Positions 45,842-55,341 of a stretch of DNA of 64,000 bases are shown here, one piece after another; position 1 is the first letter of the stretch; each line of letters starts with the position of its first letter. Location of the stretch: NCBI RefSeq assembly GCF_007970185.1, contig NZ_CP042431.1, forward strand, positions 868,001-932,000, given 5' to 3'. The notes under the pieces are model-generated. The model did not search any database. It had not been told where the DNA came from and saw only the letters and a list, made by a program, of their open reading frames with translations. The position numbers and the translations under genes are program-made. The stretch is from Pseudobacter ginsenosidimutans. GTDB lineage: Bacteria; Bacteroidota; Bacteroidia; Chitinophagales; Chitinophagaceae.

Positions 45842-46963
45842 ATGCGCATTGGAATAGTTTGTTATCCCACGTTCGGCGGAAGCGGCGTGCTGGCCACTGA
45901 ATTGGGCAAGGCACTGGCTGATAAAGGTCACCAGGTTCATTTCATCACTTACCAGCAACCTGTTAGATTAAGCGAATTCAACGCCAATATATTTTACCAC
46001 GAAGTACGAGTACCTACCTATCCACTTTTCGATTATCCCCCTTACGAAACCGCATTGAGCAGCACGATGGTAGACGTGATCGTGAACAATAATATCGATC
46101 TCCTGCACGTGCATTATGCCATTCCTCATGCCTCTGCAGCTTATATGGCCAAGATGATCCTGGGAAAGCAGGGCAAACGTATTCCGGTAATCACAACACT
46201 GCACGGCACCGATATTACACTGGTAGGCAGGGATAAGACCTTTGAGCCCGTAGTGACTTTCTCCATCAATGAAAGCGATGCCATCACGGCTGTGTCTAAC
46301 AACCTTCGGGATGAAACCTACAAGCATTTCCGCATCGATAAGAATATTGAAGTGATACAGAACTTCGTGGATGTGAAAAGGTTCAACAAGAAACCCATCG
46401 ATGCCTTCCGCAAAGTGATTGCTCCGAATGGAGAAAAGATATTACTTCATGCCTCCAACTTCCGTAAGCTGAAACGCGTGGAAGACGTAGTACATATTTT
46501 CGCGAAGGTGCTGAAGAAAGTACCATCAAAATTATTGCTGGTGGGCGATGGTCCTGAAAGACCTGTTGCTGAATCTCTTTGCCGTGAGCTCGGCATCTGC
46601 GATGATACCCGCTTTGTAGGAAAACAGGAACAGATCGAAGAGATCCTTGCAGTATCCGATCTTTTTCTGCTCACCTCGGATTACGAGAGCTTCGGCCTGG
46701 CAGCACTGGAAGCCATGGCAGCAGGTGTTCCCGTGATCTCTACCAATGCAGGCGGTCTGCCGGAGATCAATGTAGATGGCAAGACGGGCTTCCTCAGCAA
46801 TGTGGGAGATATAGAGAACATGAGCATGCATGCCATTGAATTGTTATCGAACCCTGAAATGCTGAAACAATTCAAGGCTAACGCTTTCGCACATGCGCAA
46901 CACTTTGATATCGACAGGGTGGTGCCAATGTATGAAGAACTATACAGCAGGTTCCTGAACTGA
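45842..46963 (+). CDS. bshA: N-acetyl-alpha-D-glucosaminyl L-malate synthase (bacillithiol synthesis)
   Basis: The 373-residue GT-B glycosyltransferase (family GT4) joins GlcNAc from UDP-GlcNAc to L-malate, the first step to bacillithiol, the low-molecular-weight thiol of many Bacteroidota and Firmicutes. The N-terminus [20 protein letters not shown] is diagnostic, with [11 protein letters not shown] in the middle and the donor-site segment [20 protein letters not shown]. bshB and bshC are not in the window. Monocistronic with a strong terminator. Confidence 0.95.
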   Translation: MRIGIVCYPTFGGSGVLATELGKALADKGHQVHFITYQQPVRLSEFNANIFYHEVRVPTYPLFDYPPYETALSSTMVDVIVNNNIDLLHVHYAIPHASAAYMAKMILGKQGKRIPVITTLHGTDITLVGRDKTFEPVVTFSINESDAITAVSNNLRDETYKHFRIDKNIEVIQNFVDVKRFNKKPIDAFRKVIAPNGEKILLHASNFRKLKRVEDVVHIFAKVLKKVPSKLLLVGDGPERPVAESLCRELGICDDTRFVGKQEQIEEILAVSDLFLLTSDYESFGLAALEAMAAGVPVISTNAGGLPEINVDGKTGFLSNVGDIENMSMHAIELLSNPEMLKQFKANAFAHAQHFDIDRVVPMYEELYSRFLN

Positions 46964-46981
46964 TCTAAAATAATGGAAAAG

Positions 46982-47022
46982 AAAAATCCCGTTGCGGCTG
47001 AACCTGCAACGGGATTTTTTTT
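46982..47022. terminator. Strong bidirectional terminator between bshA and the EnvC-like gene
   Basis: AAAAATCCCGTTGC (46982-46995) and GCAACGGGATTTTT (47006-47019) form a perfect 14-bp stem with a 10-base loop, flanked by A and T tracts, so it can serve both convergent genes. Confidence 0.9.
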
Positions 47023-47041
47023 ATGAATGAGTTGTGGAAGA

Positions 47042-48430
47042 TTATCTTCTTCTGAGCCAGGCTTCAGGATTCTGGTTTATCCTTTCAAGTGTAATGATGA
47101 ATTCCACTTCACCATTGCCGTCATCGTTGCTTCCCGCTCTTCCGATGGTTTGTCCCATGCTGATCTTCTGGCCTTTACTCACGGTGGTGGATGCAAGGTT
47201 GCTATATACAGAGAAATATTTACCGTGCTGGATCATTACCGCCCAGTTGCCTTCGATATCGAATACGGTTGTTACTTCACCTTCATAGATCGCTTTAACA
47301 GCAGCACCAGTATTGGTTTCGAGGGTAATGCCTGGATTATTGCCGCGGATCTTGGTGTCTTCGATCGTATAAGTACCGAAATGCAGTTTCACTGTTCCTT
47401 TGTCAACGGGCCAGGGGAGTTTGCCTTTTTGCTTCTCGAAGCCTCCAGATAATGCCAGTCCTTCAGGAGTGGCTTCAAATACACTTCCTGTACTGGCAGG
47501 TTGTTTCTTCGGCTCCGGCGCTGGAGTGGTTTTGGTTACCGGAGGCTCGGTGGCCGGTTGCTCCTGTTTGGTAGCAGGCTGTTCCTGTTTGGCAGCAGCT
47601 GCGAGGCGGGCCTTTTCTCTTTCGCGCTCACGCTCCAGTTCTTTTTGTCTTTCCACCCGGGCCTTCTCTTCACGGGCTGCTTTCTCACGGGCTGCAGCGG
47701 CAGCGGCCTTGATCTCTTTATCGATCGCAGCACGGATGGCCACCCGCAGTTTCTGGTCTGCCCTGTTCTTCATCTCGATCTCTTTGGAGATCTCGCGCTC
47801 GCGGGCCTTTATCTTTCCAAGGAACTCGTCTTTTTCTTTTCTCTCCACCACCAATACACGCTTTTCTTTTTCGGCATCTTTCAATACCTCATCTTTTTGT
47901 CTGCGGCTTGCTTTCAAACCTTCATTCTTCTCGTTAAGCAGGGCCTGCGTGTTCAGGATGGTGCTGGCCTGTTGTTCACGATATTGGCGATAAGACTTCA
48001 GGTACTCGATGCGGCGGAGGGCATCGCTAAAACTATTGGCAGAAAAAATGAAATTCAGGAATTCGTAATTGCTGCGGTTCTTATAAGCGTATACCACACT
48101 TTTCTTGTATTGCTCCTTGAGCGTGTCCAGCTCTTTGTTGAGCCTGCCGATCTCACCGTAGTTCTGAGAGATGGTGCTTTGAATGGAATTGATCTGTTCA
48201 TTGATATTTCCGATGGCCTGTTCACGAAGCTTTAATTTCTTCTGAACCAGCGCCAGTTGACCCAGGCTAGCCTTTTTATTCTTTTTGGTATCGTTGAGCG
48301 TATTGCGCAGGTCATCGATCTCCCTTTGGATTTCAGCCTGCTTTTTCTTCAGGTCCTCGCTACTGTTTTGAGCGATGGCTCCGAAGGCACACAGGAATAC
48401 CAATGTAAAGGCAACCAGGATTCTTTGCAT
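47042..48430 (-). CDS. EnvC-like coiled-coil protein with degenerate LytM (M23) domain
   Basis: The 462-residue exported protein has a signal peptide (to about 20), two long coiled coils (about 22-125 and 160-290, the second very rich in Lys, Glu and Ala), a Pro/Thr-rich linker and a C-terminal LytM domain (about 340-462). The zinc ligands of active M23 peptidases are replaced: the HxxxD position reads NPGITLETN, and HLHFE reads GEVEFIITL. It should therefore not cut peptidoglycan but act as a regulator of an amidase, as EnvC does in divisome-linked cell-wall splitting. It is last in the ispF-dut-DUF4292 operon. Confidence 0.88.
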   Translation of the reverse strand: MQRILVAFTLVFLCAFGAIAQNSSEDLKKKQAEIQREIDDLRNTLNDTKKNKKASLGQLALVQKKLKLREQAIGNINEQINSIQSTISQNYGEIGRLNKELDTLKEQYKKSVVYAYKNRSNYEFLNFIFSANSFSDALRRIEYLKSYRQYREQQASTILNTQALLNEKNEGLKASRRQKDEVLKDAEKEKRVLVVERKEKDEFLGKIKAREREISKEIEMKNRADQKLRVAIRAAIDKEIKAAAAAAREKAAREEKARVERQKELEREREREKARLAAAAKQEQPATKQEQPATEPPVTKTTPAPEPKKQPASTGSVFEATPEGLALSGGFEKQKGKLPWPVDKGTVKLHFGTYTIEDTKIRGNNPGITLETNTGAAVKAIYEGEVTTVFDIEGNWAVMIQHGKYFSVYSNLASTTVSKGQKISMGQTIGRAGSNDDGNGEVEFIITLERINQNPEAWLRRR

Positions 48431-48472
48431 ATCGATCGGATTTATTGATTAATGAGATAAGGTGGTAACGAA

Positions 48473-49291
48473 TTATTGACGCTTATAATTACGTGGAATA
48501 TTAAAAGGAAAGGTTAAATCTACATTAAAGTCCACCTGCTTGAACTGCATCACGATGTCCACCTTGGTTTTCTCCGATACGGTAATGCCCCTGTAAGTAG
48601 GGAACAGGAGAGCATTCTTGTTCACATAATCCCCGTACACGATGTTGCAGGTGCGGGCCCGCAGCACATCCACATCGTCCAGCTTACTGTGGAGCAGGCG
48701 GTAGTCGTCGGTGGATACAGTGAGGAGATGTTTGAAGATATCGGTTGCGCTGAGCAGGGAGATCGTTTTCTCATTCTTTCTGTAAGATACAATATTACTG
48801 TCCAGGAATACTGGATTGCCGATCAGCAGGGCCTGGAGCTCCTGGAAAGTGAACGGAACCTTTGCTAATTCCTGGAGATAGGATACGGAGCGAAGCTGTA
48901 TCACTTTATCCAGTTTGTTTAGCACTTTCACGCTGTCCGGTGTTACCATGATGCGGAAGGCTTCGATACCAAGCAGGGCTGTAATGCTGACCCAGATGGC
49001 ACTGTCCTTCTTTATGCGGAGTACAGCAGTGAAGTCTCTTTTCTTACCCTCGTCTCCTGAAAAATCCACTTTCAGTTTTGCGGAGAAAGTGTTGAAGTCT
49101 ATCCGGTTTCTTTCGATGGCCTGGTAGATCTCGTGGATGAAGCGCATGGAGTCTGCCTTTGCATCCACAACAGGCACTACAGCGGCCGTATCTTTTTTAC
49201 TAATAGCAGTCTGGATCCTTTTGGTGGAACGACAGCTGCTGATAGAGCCGGCGAGTGCTACGGAAACCAATAACCAGAGAAAATATTTCAT
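48473..49291 (-). CDS. DUF4292 lipoprotein
   Basis: The 272-residue protein begins with a lipoprotein signal (lipobox GSISSC, cysteine at about 20), so it is anchored in the periplasm. The rest matches DUF4292, a Bacteroidota family with a LolA/LolB-like beta fold pattern (for example FSAKLKVDFSGDEGKKRDF and SAIWVSITALLGIEAFRIM). A role in lipoprotein or lipid handling is only inference from that resemblance. It lies 42 bases ahead of the EnvC-like gene, 15 behind dut. Confidence 0.85.
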   Translation of the reverse strand: MKYFLWLLVSVALAGSISSCRSTKRIQTAISKKDTAAVVPVVDAKADSMRFIHEIYQAIERNRIDFNTFSAKLKVDFSGDEGKKRDFTAVLRIKKDSAIWVSITALLGIEAFRIMVTPDSVKVLNKLDKVIQLRSVSYLQELAKVPFTFQELQALLIGNPVFLDSNIVSYRKNEKTISLLSATDIFKHLLTVSTDDYRLLHSKLDDVDVLRARTCNIVYGDYVNKNALLFPTYRGITVSEKTKVDIVMQFKQVDFNVDLTFPFNIPRNYKRQ

Positions 49292-49306
49292 CAGATCCGA
49301 GATTAA

Positions 49307-49750
49307 TTATGATTTGCCGGTATGTCCGAAACCTCCGTCTGCACGTTGGGTAGCGGAAATGCTTTCAACGGAATCCCATTGCACTTTCGTATAGGAAGCC
49401 ACTACCATTTGCGCAATACGGTCCGCATGTTGAATGGTTTGCGGCTCTTTGGAAAGATTGATGAGGATCACTTTGATCTCCCCCCTGTAATCAGAGTCGA
49501 TGGTTCCGGGCGTATTGAGGCAGGTCAATCCCTGTTTGATAGCCAGTCCGCTTCTTGGACGCACCTGTGCTTCATACCCTTCCGGCAGTTCGATGAACAA
49601 TCCAGTAGGTATCAAAGTGCGTTCCATGGGTTGCAGCGTAACGGGAGCTTCCAGGTTGGCGCGCAGATCGAGGCCCGCTGCGCCGGGCGTACCGTATTCC
49701 GGCAATTGATTGGAAGATTGATTAATGATCTTTACGTTGATAATTGACAT
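49307..49750 (-). CDS. dut: dUTP diphosphatase
   Basis: The 147-residue trimeric enzyme hydrolyses dUTP to dUMP and PPi, keeping uracil out of DNA. The five motifs are in order: AAGLDLRA, PRSGLAIKQG, GTIDSDYRGEI, RIAQMVV and the C-terminal GGFGHTG arm. I start at ATG 49750 rather than the in-frame TTG 49756. It is second in the operon after ispF, 11 bases away. Confidence 0.98.
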   Translation of the reverse strand: MSIINVKIINQSSNQLPEYGTPGAAGLDLRANLEAPVTLQPMERTLIPTGLFIELPEGYEAQVRPRSGLAIKQGLTCLNTPGTIDSDYRGEIKVILINLSKEPQTIQHADRIAQMVVASYTKVQWDSVESISATQRADGGFGHTGKS

Positions 49751-49761
49751 GCGCAAATATA

Positions 49762-50238
49762 CTATGCTTTGGTCAACAACACGTTTGCATAGGCCACCAA
49801 TCCTTCTTCACGACCAACAAATCCCATCGTTTCTGTTGTGGTGGCTTTTACGGAAACATCATCCACACTTACTTTCAGAATACCTGCTATCACATCCCGC
49901 ATCTGGGGTGAATATGGTTTGATCTTCGGAGCTTCCAGACAGATGGACGCATCCACATTTACTATTTTGTAGCCGCGCTCCATAATGAGCTCAAAGCAAC
50001 GGGCCAGGAGGATCTTGCTATCGATATCCTTATAAGCGGGATCATTGTTGGGGAAATGCATGCCGATATCTCCCAGCGCCAGTGCGCCAAGCATCGCATC
50101 GCAGATCGCATGCAGCAATACATCCGCATCACTGTGCCCAAGGGCTCCTTTATGATGGGGAATCTTCACCCCACCGATCCACAAATCCCTTCCCTCTGTC
50201 AACTGGTGAAAATCTATTCCGAATCCGATCCTGTACAT
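49762..50238 (-). CDS. ispF: 2-C-methyl-D-erythritol 2,4-cyclodiphosphate synthase
   Basis: The 158-residue enzyme of the MEP isoprenoid pathway forms the cyclic diphosphate from CDP-ME-2-phosphate. Metal-site residues show as GIDFHQL (Asp and His) and [20 protein letters not shown], and [14 protein letters not shown] is the conserved C-terminal substrate loop. Leads the operon ispF-dut-DUF4292-EnvC-like. Confidence 0.98.
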   Translation of the reverse strand: MYRIGFGIDFHQLTEGRDLWIGGVKIPHHKGALGHSDADVLLHAICDAMLGALALGDIGMHFPNNDPAYKDIDSKILLARCFELIMERGYKIVNVDASICLEAPKIKPYSPQMRDVIAGILKVSVDDVSVKATTTETMGFVGREEGLVAYANVLLTKA

Positions 50239-50255
50239 ATCATTTTGTTTGGGTC

Positions 50256-50291
50256 AAAAAAAGAAGCGTCCTGAACAAGTCAGGACGCTTC
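50256..50291 (-). terminator. Terminator of porV
   Basis: GAAGCGTCCTGA (50263-50274) and TCAGGACGCTTC (50280-50291) form a perfect 12-bp stem with a 5-base loop. Read on the minus strand it runs into seven T, separating porV from the ispF operon. Confidence 0.92.
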
Positions 50292-50313
50292 AAATATATT
50301 TGATTTTTTGCTC

Positions 50314-51486
50314 TTACTCTTTGTCGAGATCAAACACAAGTCCGAAGCGGAGTGTGTTGGAGAGCGGGTTTCTGTTCACGCCACTTCCTGAAGGGACCAG
50401 GTAAGAGAAGTTCAGTCCGAATACATTGTATTTGAGACCGAGACCGAGTGTGAAATATTTTCGGTTACCCTTATCCTTGTTTTCGTAGAAATAGCCTGCA
50501 CGTACGAAGAACTGTTCGTTGTAGCCGTATTCAGCGCCTACAGAGAACTGGAACTCTTTCAACTCTTCGCTGAAACCATCGGGTGCATCACCGAATGAGC
50601 TGAACCAGCTGCCCACCACGCTCTTGTCGCGGTACTTGGCAAGGATCGCAGAGTCCTGCTGAAAATCTCCTGTAGAGATCGGCGGTGTTGGCACCAGCAG
50701 TTTATTGATATCCAGACCGAAAGTGATCTTATTGGTTTCATCGATAGCAGCAGTGTAAGAAGTTCCGATACCGAGGTTGGCAGGGATATAATCTTTCTGT
50801 TTTGCGTCGTTGGTATAACCGATCTTGGTACCGAGGTTGGAGAGTGCAGCGCCAAAGTTCCAGCCCTGGCCATTTTCATTCACGCCAGTATAGAAGAAGC
50901 TCAGATCGCCTGCAACAGCATGACCTGTTTTATAAGTTGTACCATCCACTTCCTGACCGGCAGCCAGGTTGGAGTTGATATAACGAAGTGCGATACCTAA
51001 ACCGATCTTGTCAGACAGTTTACGGCTGTAACCGAAGTCTACGCCGAATTCGCGGGGGCGTCCTTCGCCGAGATCTGTTCCACTGAAGTTGGTGAACTGG
51101 ATATTACCCAGGCTGAAGTAGCGAACGGATGCAGACAGTGCCTGCAGTTCATCCAGCTTCACATAGCCTGTAGCGGTAAGCAGGTACACATCGTTCAAAC
51201 CAAGGTCTTTCAACCAGGGTGTGTACGTGAGACTGATACCGATATCGTTTTTGGTGAATGGCGTTTTGGCAAGGTTCCAGAATGCGGAGCTCGCGTCTGG
51301 TGTGGTAGCTAAACCTAAATCGCCCATACCGCCGGCTCTCGCGTCAGGAGAGATCCGTAAAAATGGAACCGAGGATGTAACCGGATTTGGTGGTCTGTAT
51401 TCTGTGTCCTGCCCCTGTGCCTGTATAGCTCCAACTCCTGTAATAAGAGATAATAAAGCAGCCAGTTTGAAAGTCTTTCGTTTCAT
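50314..51486 (-). CDS. porV: Type IX secretion outer-membrane protein PorV (LptO)
   Basis: The 390-residue beta-barrel protein starts at ATG 51486 (MKRKTFKLAALLSLITG); an upstream in-frame start adds 17 unlikely residues. After the signal peptide comes the PorV signature TSSVPFLRISPDARAGGMGDLG, then FadL-like barrel strands to the C-terminal aromatic-rich end. PorV shuttles T9SS cargo from the translocon to the PorU sortase. porU lies directly upstream on the same strand (237-base gap). Confidence 0.95.
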   Translation of the reverse strand: MKRKTFKLAALLSLITGVGAIQAQGQDTEYRPPNPVTSSVPFLRISPDARAGGMGDLGLATTPDASSAFWNLAKTPFTKNDIGISLTYTPWLKDLGLNDVYLLTATGYVKLDELQALSASVRYFSLGNIQFTNFSGTDLGEGRPREFGVDFGYSRKLSDKIGLGIALRYINSNLAAGQEVDGTTYKTGHAVAGDLSFFYTGVNENGQGWNFGAALSNLGTKIGYTNDAKQKDYIPANLGIGTSYTAAIDETNKITFGLDINKLLVPTPPISTGDFQQDSAILAKYRDKSVVGSWFSSFGDAPDGFSEELKEFQFSVGAEYGYNEQFFVRAGYFYENKDKGNRKYFTLGLGLKYNVFGLNFSYLVPSGSGVNRNPLSNTLRFGLVFDLDKE

Positions 51487-51723
51487 AACGTAATAATCTG
51501 TTTTAAAGGTCTGTTTGTTTAATACTGCCTTCAACAATGCTGTTCGCAGTTTCTTATTTTCAGGATCGGGATCTGTATAGCTTTGGTTAGAAGCTATTGC
51601 TGATGCAGTAAAGCGATAAACTAATGTCGGAGTAGAAGTTTTCTCAAATAAGGGAATGCTTTAGAATCTTATAAAAACGGGGCGAAAATACATGATTTTC
51701 AGAAAACGAAAAATCAATACATA

Positions 51724-54700
51724 TTACAATATATACAATTTTTCTAATTTTTGAGCCATTTTTCCATCCTGGGTTTTCACCTGCAGGCGGTAGATATACA
51801 CCCCTCTTCCGATCTTACTGCCGTATTCATCTCGTCCGTCCCAATTAACTTCACTCGAACGGTTTCCGGTAGAAAATATTGTACGTTTTAGTGTTTTTAC
51901 CAGCTTGCCTGATACGGTATATACCTGAACAGTAACCGCTAATTCCTCACCGGGTCTGTTGTGGTTGAACCAGAAACCGGTATTTGTAGTGAACGGATTC
52001 GGGTAGTTCAAAACATGTTCCAGCCTGAGTTCTGCGTCGTTGACCACCCTGAACTCGAGGATCGTTTCACTTGAATTGTTCACGGCATCCCATGCCTTGA
52101 TCACAAGTGAGTGCGGGCCCGGCGTCATTTCGGGTAACTGGAATCTTACTATCCCTCTTTTGTAATTGTCCGTTTCACTTTCATAGAACTGATTGAGCAC
52201 GAAAGTCTTTTTTTGATCATTATCAAGAACTGCCACCAGGTCGTGCCCGATACCTGTTCCCATGATATTGATTCCGGAAGAGTCTGCCAGCTTCACCAGC
52301 AGGATGGGTCTGGCATTGCTGATGCTGCCATTCACGAACTTCTCGTCGTTGAGCCAGGCCCTCAGATGCGGGCCTTCTTTATCACCTGTACCCGTACCCG
52401 AACCTCCCACGATGAATTCCCTGAATGCGCCGTTGGCATCTGTTTGACCATTCTCAGCATAAAAACTCATCTTTCCATGCCCGAACTGATAGTTGATATC
52501 CCTGGGTACTACAAAGCTGAAACTGAACTGGCCATTGGTCACCCTTGCCTTGCCTTTAAAGAGCATATTCTGCTGCGTCAGGAAGGCCACAGGCTGGCTG
52601 CCGGGGGCATTGCCCAGGGTTTGTTTGGGTTGGGGCTTATCAAAGATGATCGGATATACAGTGCCGTTATAATCTGAAAGAAGTGTACCGGCAGCGTCGG
52701 TCACCTGCCCGCTGATAGTATATTCAGAGAGTGCTTTGAGCGTATCCGGCGTGGCTCCCGGCGGATTACCGTTCACCTGCGTCACCTTTATTTTTTGTTG
52801 AGGGAATGCCAGGCGCAGGGCAGGATCACCCAGCAGCGTGAATTTCCTGTTATTGATAACATCCGAATTATTGGTATAGGTCAGGTTCTTTGCCTGCTTA
52901 ACGGCATCGCCCAGTCGAAGATAATTTCCGTCTGGCTGTTGTTGCAATGCAGTAGACAGATAGTTTTGATTCATGATGCGGTTGCTGAAACTCTGCACCA
53001 GTCGCGTGGTGGTCATCAAAGCGATGGCCCCTGTTTTTTCGCGCAGCAGCAGATCCTCTCCCAGTGAGCTGATCAGCGGATTATCGAATGGGCCGAAATC
53101 ACAGGTTCCGGTGATGAAGAGAGGTAATTTATCGGCATTGTTGAAGCTGTTCACAATGTCCTGGTCCAGCACTGCCTCTTCCGCCAGCCTCCTGTTGCTT
53201 CCATGACCAGTGTAGTTCCAGATCAGGTTGCCGCTGAACATCTTTGCGCTGATGGCCTGGTTCACGGCGGGATAGCGGGCGCCTGCGGCGTCGCTCTCCT
53301 GCGGATAAGCATCGAGATAGATCTTGTCTGTATTGAAAACCGGATTGGTGTTCTGCACTGCCTGCGTGATCACTTCAGCATCCTGCAGATGTAGGTTGCC
53401 ATCTTCATCATCGGCCACAAAACTGAGTTCATTACGCCAGGGGCCCAGCGCTTTCGGTGAGGTATATGCGATCAGTTTGTTGATATATCGGGCTGCTTCC
53501 TGTTCATTGGAAGCGGGAATTCGCCCGATGCCGATATCGAGCAGGTGAACACCGGGCTGTGCAATATCATCGCCATCATCGAGGAAGCCGAAGAAATCAT
53601 CGGAAGTATAGGTACCGAGCGGCTCCAGCGACACGCCGCTTTCCCAGGCAGGAACCAGGTTGGTATTGTTGGTGATGCGGTTCTTATAATCGAAGGAAGC
53701 AGCTCCCAGTAACAGCAAATATGCCGGCCTGGCTGATGGGTTACCATTGGAACGGTCGTAGAACATCTTCACGAAATCACGAAGGGCTACAGGATCGGGA
53801 ATGCCGGAAGAGAACTCTGCATACACCTGTGCAGGCGTGAAGATGCGGCTGCTGATCCCGTCGCGCTGCTGGTGGAAATCCGCTATCCGCTGTGCCTGCG
53901 CTGTCATTCCAGGATCGGTGACGATGAGCATGTTCACAGGATCTGCTCCGTGCAGGTCCTGGTTACCCACCCTGCCTGCAGCAATTGGCGTGAGCAGGCC
54001 GCTGGATTTGAATGCGGCATATTCCCTTAACTGGCTGCAGGGATTCACGAAACGGACAGCAGCTCCACTAACGGAGCTGTTCATGCGAATTGGCTGAGCG
54101 GGATCGGTAACGTCCCAGACCTGTGTGGATGCATCGGCCTGGTCCACGAAAAACTCCCCGGTATTGCCCGCTCCCACACTTGTCCAGTCCCTGAACAATA
54201 ACTGCCCCCTGCCCTGAAGGCTGAGAGATGCTGTGCCGAGGATCTCGAACCAGTCGAGCCACCCCTGTGCATTGGCGCTGCCGGGAGAGTAAGTGACTCC
54301 TATGTTTAGTCCGCTGCCTGGCGGAAAAAAATTTGTATTTGCCTCAACGGTCTGCGCAAAAAGATCGTATGGTCCTGTAGGCACTGCCGGCATATTCATG
54401 TTGAGGATCGCATTGCCATTGAGGGTGAAACCGAAATTGCTGCCATTTCCGAATGACCGTGAAATGCATTTGGCGCGGAAGAGGGTGCTGACAGGTGTGA
54501 GGCCGGGTAGATCAACAGAGAAAGTGTGGCGAAGTGATTTCCCTGGTATTTCGGAGAAATCATAACCGAACCAGTCTTTTCCGCTGCTGAGGATATTCAC
54601 GGAATCGAGCTCATAGAAATATCTTTCTGAAAAATTTCGGATGGTGGTATTGGGCGCCCCGGTGGCGGGTTGCACGGAGATCCTTTTACCCGCGCCTCCC

Positions 54701-55149
54701 ACGGTGAGGAAATAAAAAGATTGCTCGCTGTAAAGGTTCTTTACATGTCTGAAAGAGCGGTTGGTGGCATCCGGGATCCAGTGGTGCGGGCCATTGGCGA
54801 AGAAGAGCAGGTAATCATTGTTATCCAGTACGCCATCGCCTCCATCTTCGGCCCAGAGGGCGTTTTCCACCAGGTCGTCCGGACGGGGGGCGCCGGGGTC
54901 CTCAGGGAGCATTCCTCCTCCATAGCCATAAAGGCGGATGGAACCGGATGGCATACCCTGCGGATTCAGGCCCAGTGTTTGCAGGAAGGGAATGTCCAGC
55001 CGGTATACTCCCGGGCCCGGAATGGCAATTTTAAACCAGTTGCCTGAGGCGAGCACGGAATGTGGGGCATAGGTCCGCTGAGCCAGTGACCGGGGAGTCT
55101 GGATAAGCAGCAGTAAAAGGCTGAGCAGGAATGTGAAGCAACGGCACAT
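51724..55149 (-). CDS. porU: Type IX secretion system sortase PorU
   Basis: The 1141-residue protein removes the C-terminal sorting domain from T9SS cargo and links it to the cell surface. I start at ATG 55149, which gives a clean signal peptide (LLSLLLLLIQTPRSLAQ); upstream frames lack one. The C25 peptidase domain (about 400-760) has the catalytic His in NYTGHGSNRRLAEE and the catalytic Cys in FITGTCDFGPFD. A C-terminal sorting-type domain starts YPNPF near 1060 and ends KLEKLYIL. It is followed by porV and divergent from gldJ. Confidence 0.96.
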   Translation of the reverse strand: MCRCFTFLLSLLLLLIQTPRSLAQRTYAPHSVLASGNWFKIAIPGPGVYRLDIPFLQTLGLNPQGMPSGSIRLYGYGGGMLPEDPGAPRPDDLVENALWAEDGGDGVLDNNDYLLFFANGPHHWIPDATNRSFRHVKNLYSEQSFYFLTVGGAGKRISVQPATGAPNTTIRNFSERYFYELDSVNILSSGKDWFGYDFSEIPGKSLRHTFSVDLPGLTPVSTLFRAKCISRSFGNGSNFGFTLNGNAILNMNMPAVPTGPYDLFAQTVEANTNFFPPGSGLNIGVTYSPGSANAQGWLDWFEILGTASLSLQGRGQLLFRDWTSVGAGNTGEFFVDQADASTQVWDVTDPAQPIRMNSSVSGAAVRFVNPCSQLREYAAFKSSGLLTPIAAGRVGNQDLHGADPVNMLIVTDPGMTAQAQRIADFHQQRDGISSRIFTPAQVYAEFSSGIPDPVALRDFVKMFYDRSNGNPSARPAYLLLLGAASFDYKNRITNNTNLVPAWESGVSLEPLGTYTSDDFFGFLDDGDDIAQPGVHLLDIGIGRIPASNEQEAARYINKLIAYTSPKALGPWRNELSFVADDEDGNLHLQDAEVITQAVQNTNPVFNTDKIYLDAYPQESDAAGARYPAVNQAISAKMFSGNLIWNYTGHGSNRRLAEEAVLDQDIVNSFNNADKLPLFITGTCDFGPFDNPLISSLGEDLLLREKTGAIALMTTTRLVQSFSNRIMNQNYLSTALQQQPDGNYLRLGDAVKQAKNLTYTNNSDVINNRKFTLLGDPALRLAFPQQKIKVTQVNGNPPGATPDTLKALSEYTISGQVTDAAGTLLSDYNGTVYPIIFDKPQPKQTLGNAPGSQPVAFLTQQNMLFKGKARVTNGQFSFSFVVPRDINYQFGHGKMSFYAENGQTDANGAFREFIVGGSGTGTGDKEGPHLRAWLNDEKFVNGSISNARPILLVKLADSSGINIMGTGIGHDLVAVLDNDQKKTFVLNQFYESETDNYKRGIVRFQLPEMTPGPHSLVIKAWDAVNNSSETILEFRVVNDAELRLEHVLNYPNPFTTNTGFWFNHNRPGEELAVTVQVYTVSGKLVKTLKRTIFSTGNRSSEVNWDGRDEYGSKIGRGVYIYRLQVKTQDGKMAQKLEKLYIL

Positions 55150-55154
55150 CTGAT

Positions 55155-55162
55155 CAAAAATA
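55155..55162 (-). promoter_or_regulatory. -7 box just upstream of porU
   Basis: On the minus strand TATTTTTG fits TAnnTTTG, with a TTG 21-odd bases before it. It ends five bases from the porU ATG, so the transcript would be nearly leaderless. Confidence 0.4.
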
Positions 55163-55341
55163 GATCGAAAGTGCCTATATTCGCAATCGCAGGTTACTGT
55201 TCCCTGAAAAATTGTTACCCTGTTAATAAAAACCTGCCTGAACGGTAAAAAAGTTTGCATTTTTTATACAGAAAGTGTACAATTTTTGCGTTGCATCTGC
55301 GTTTAACTTAATTGAACCAAAAGGCATAAAAGCTATCTAAA

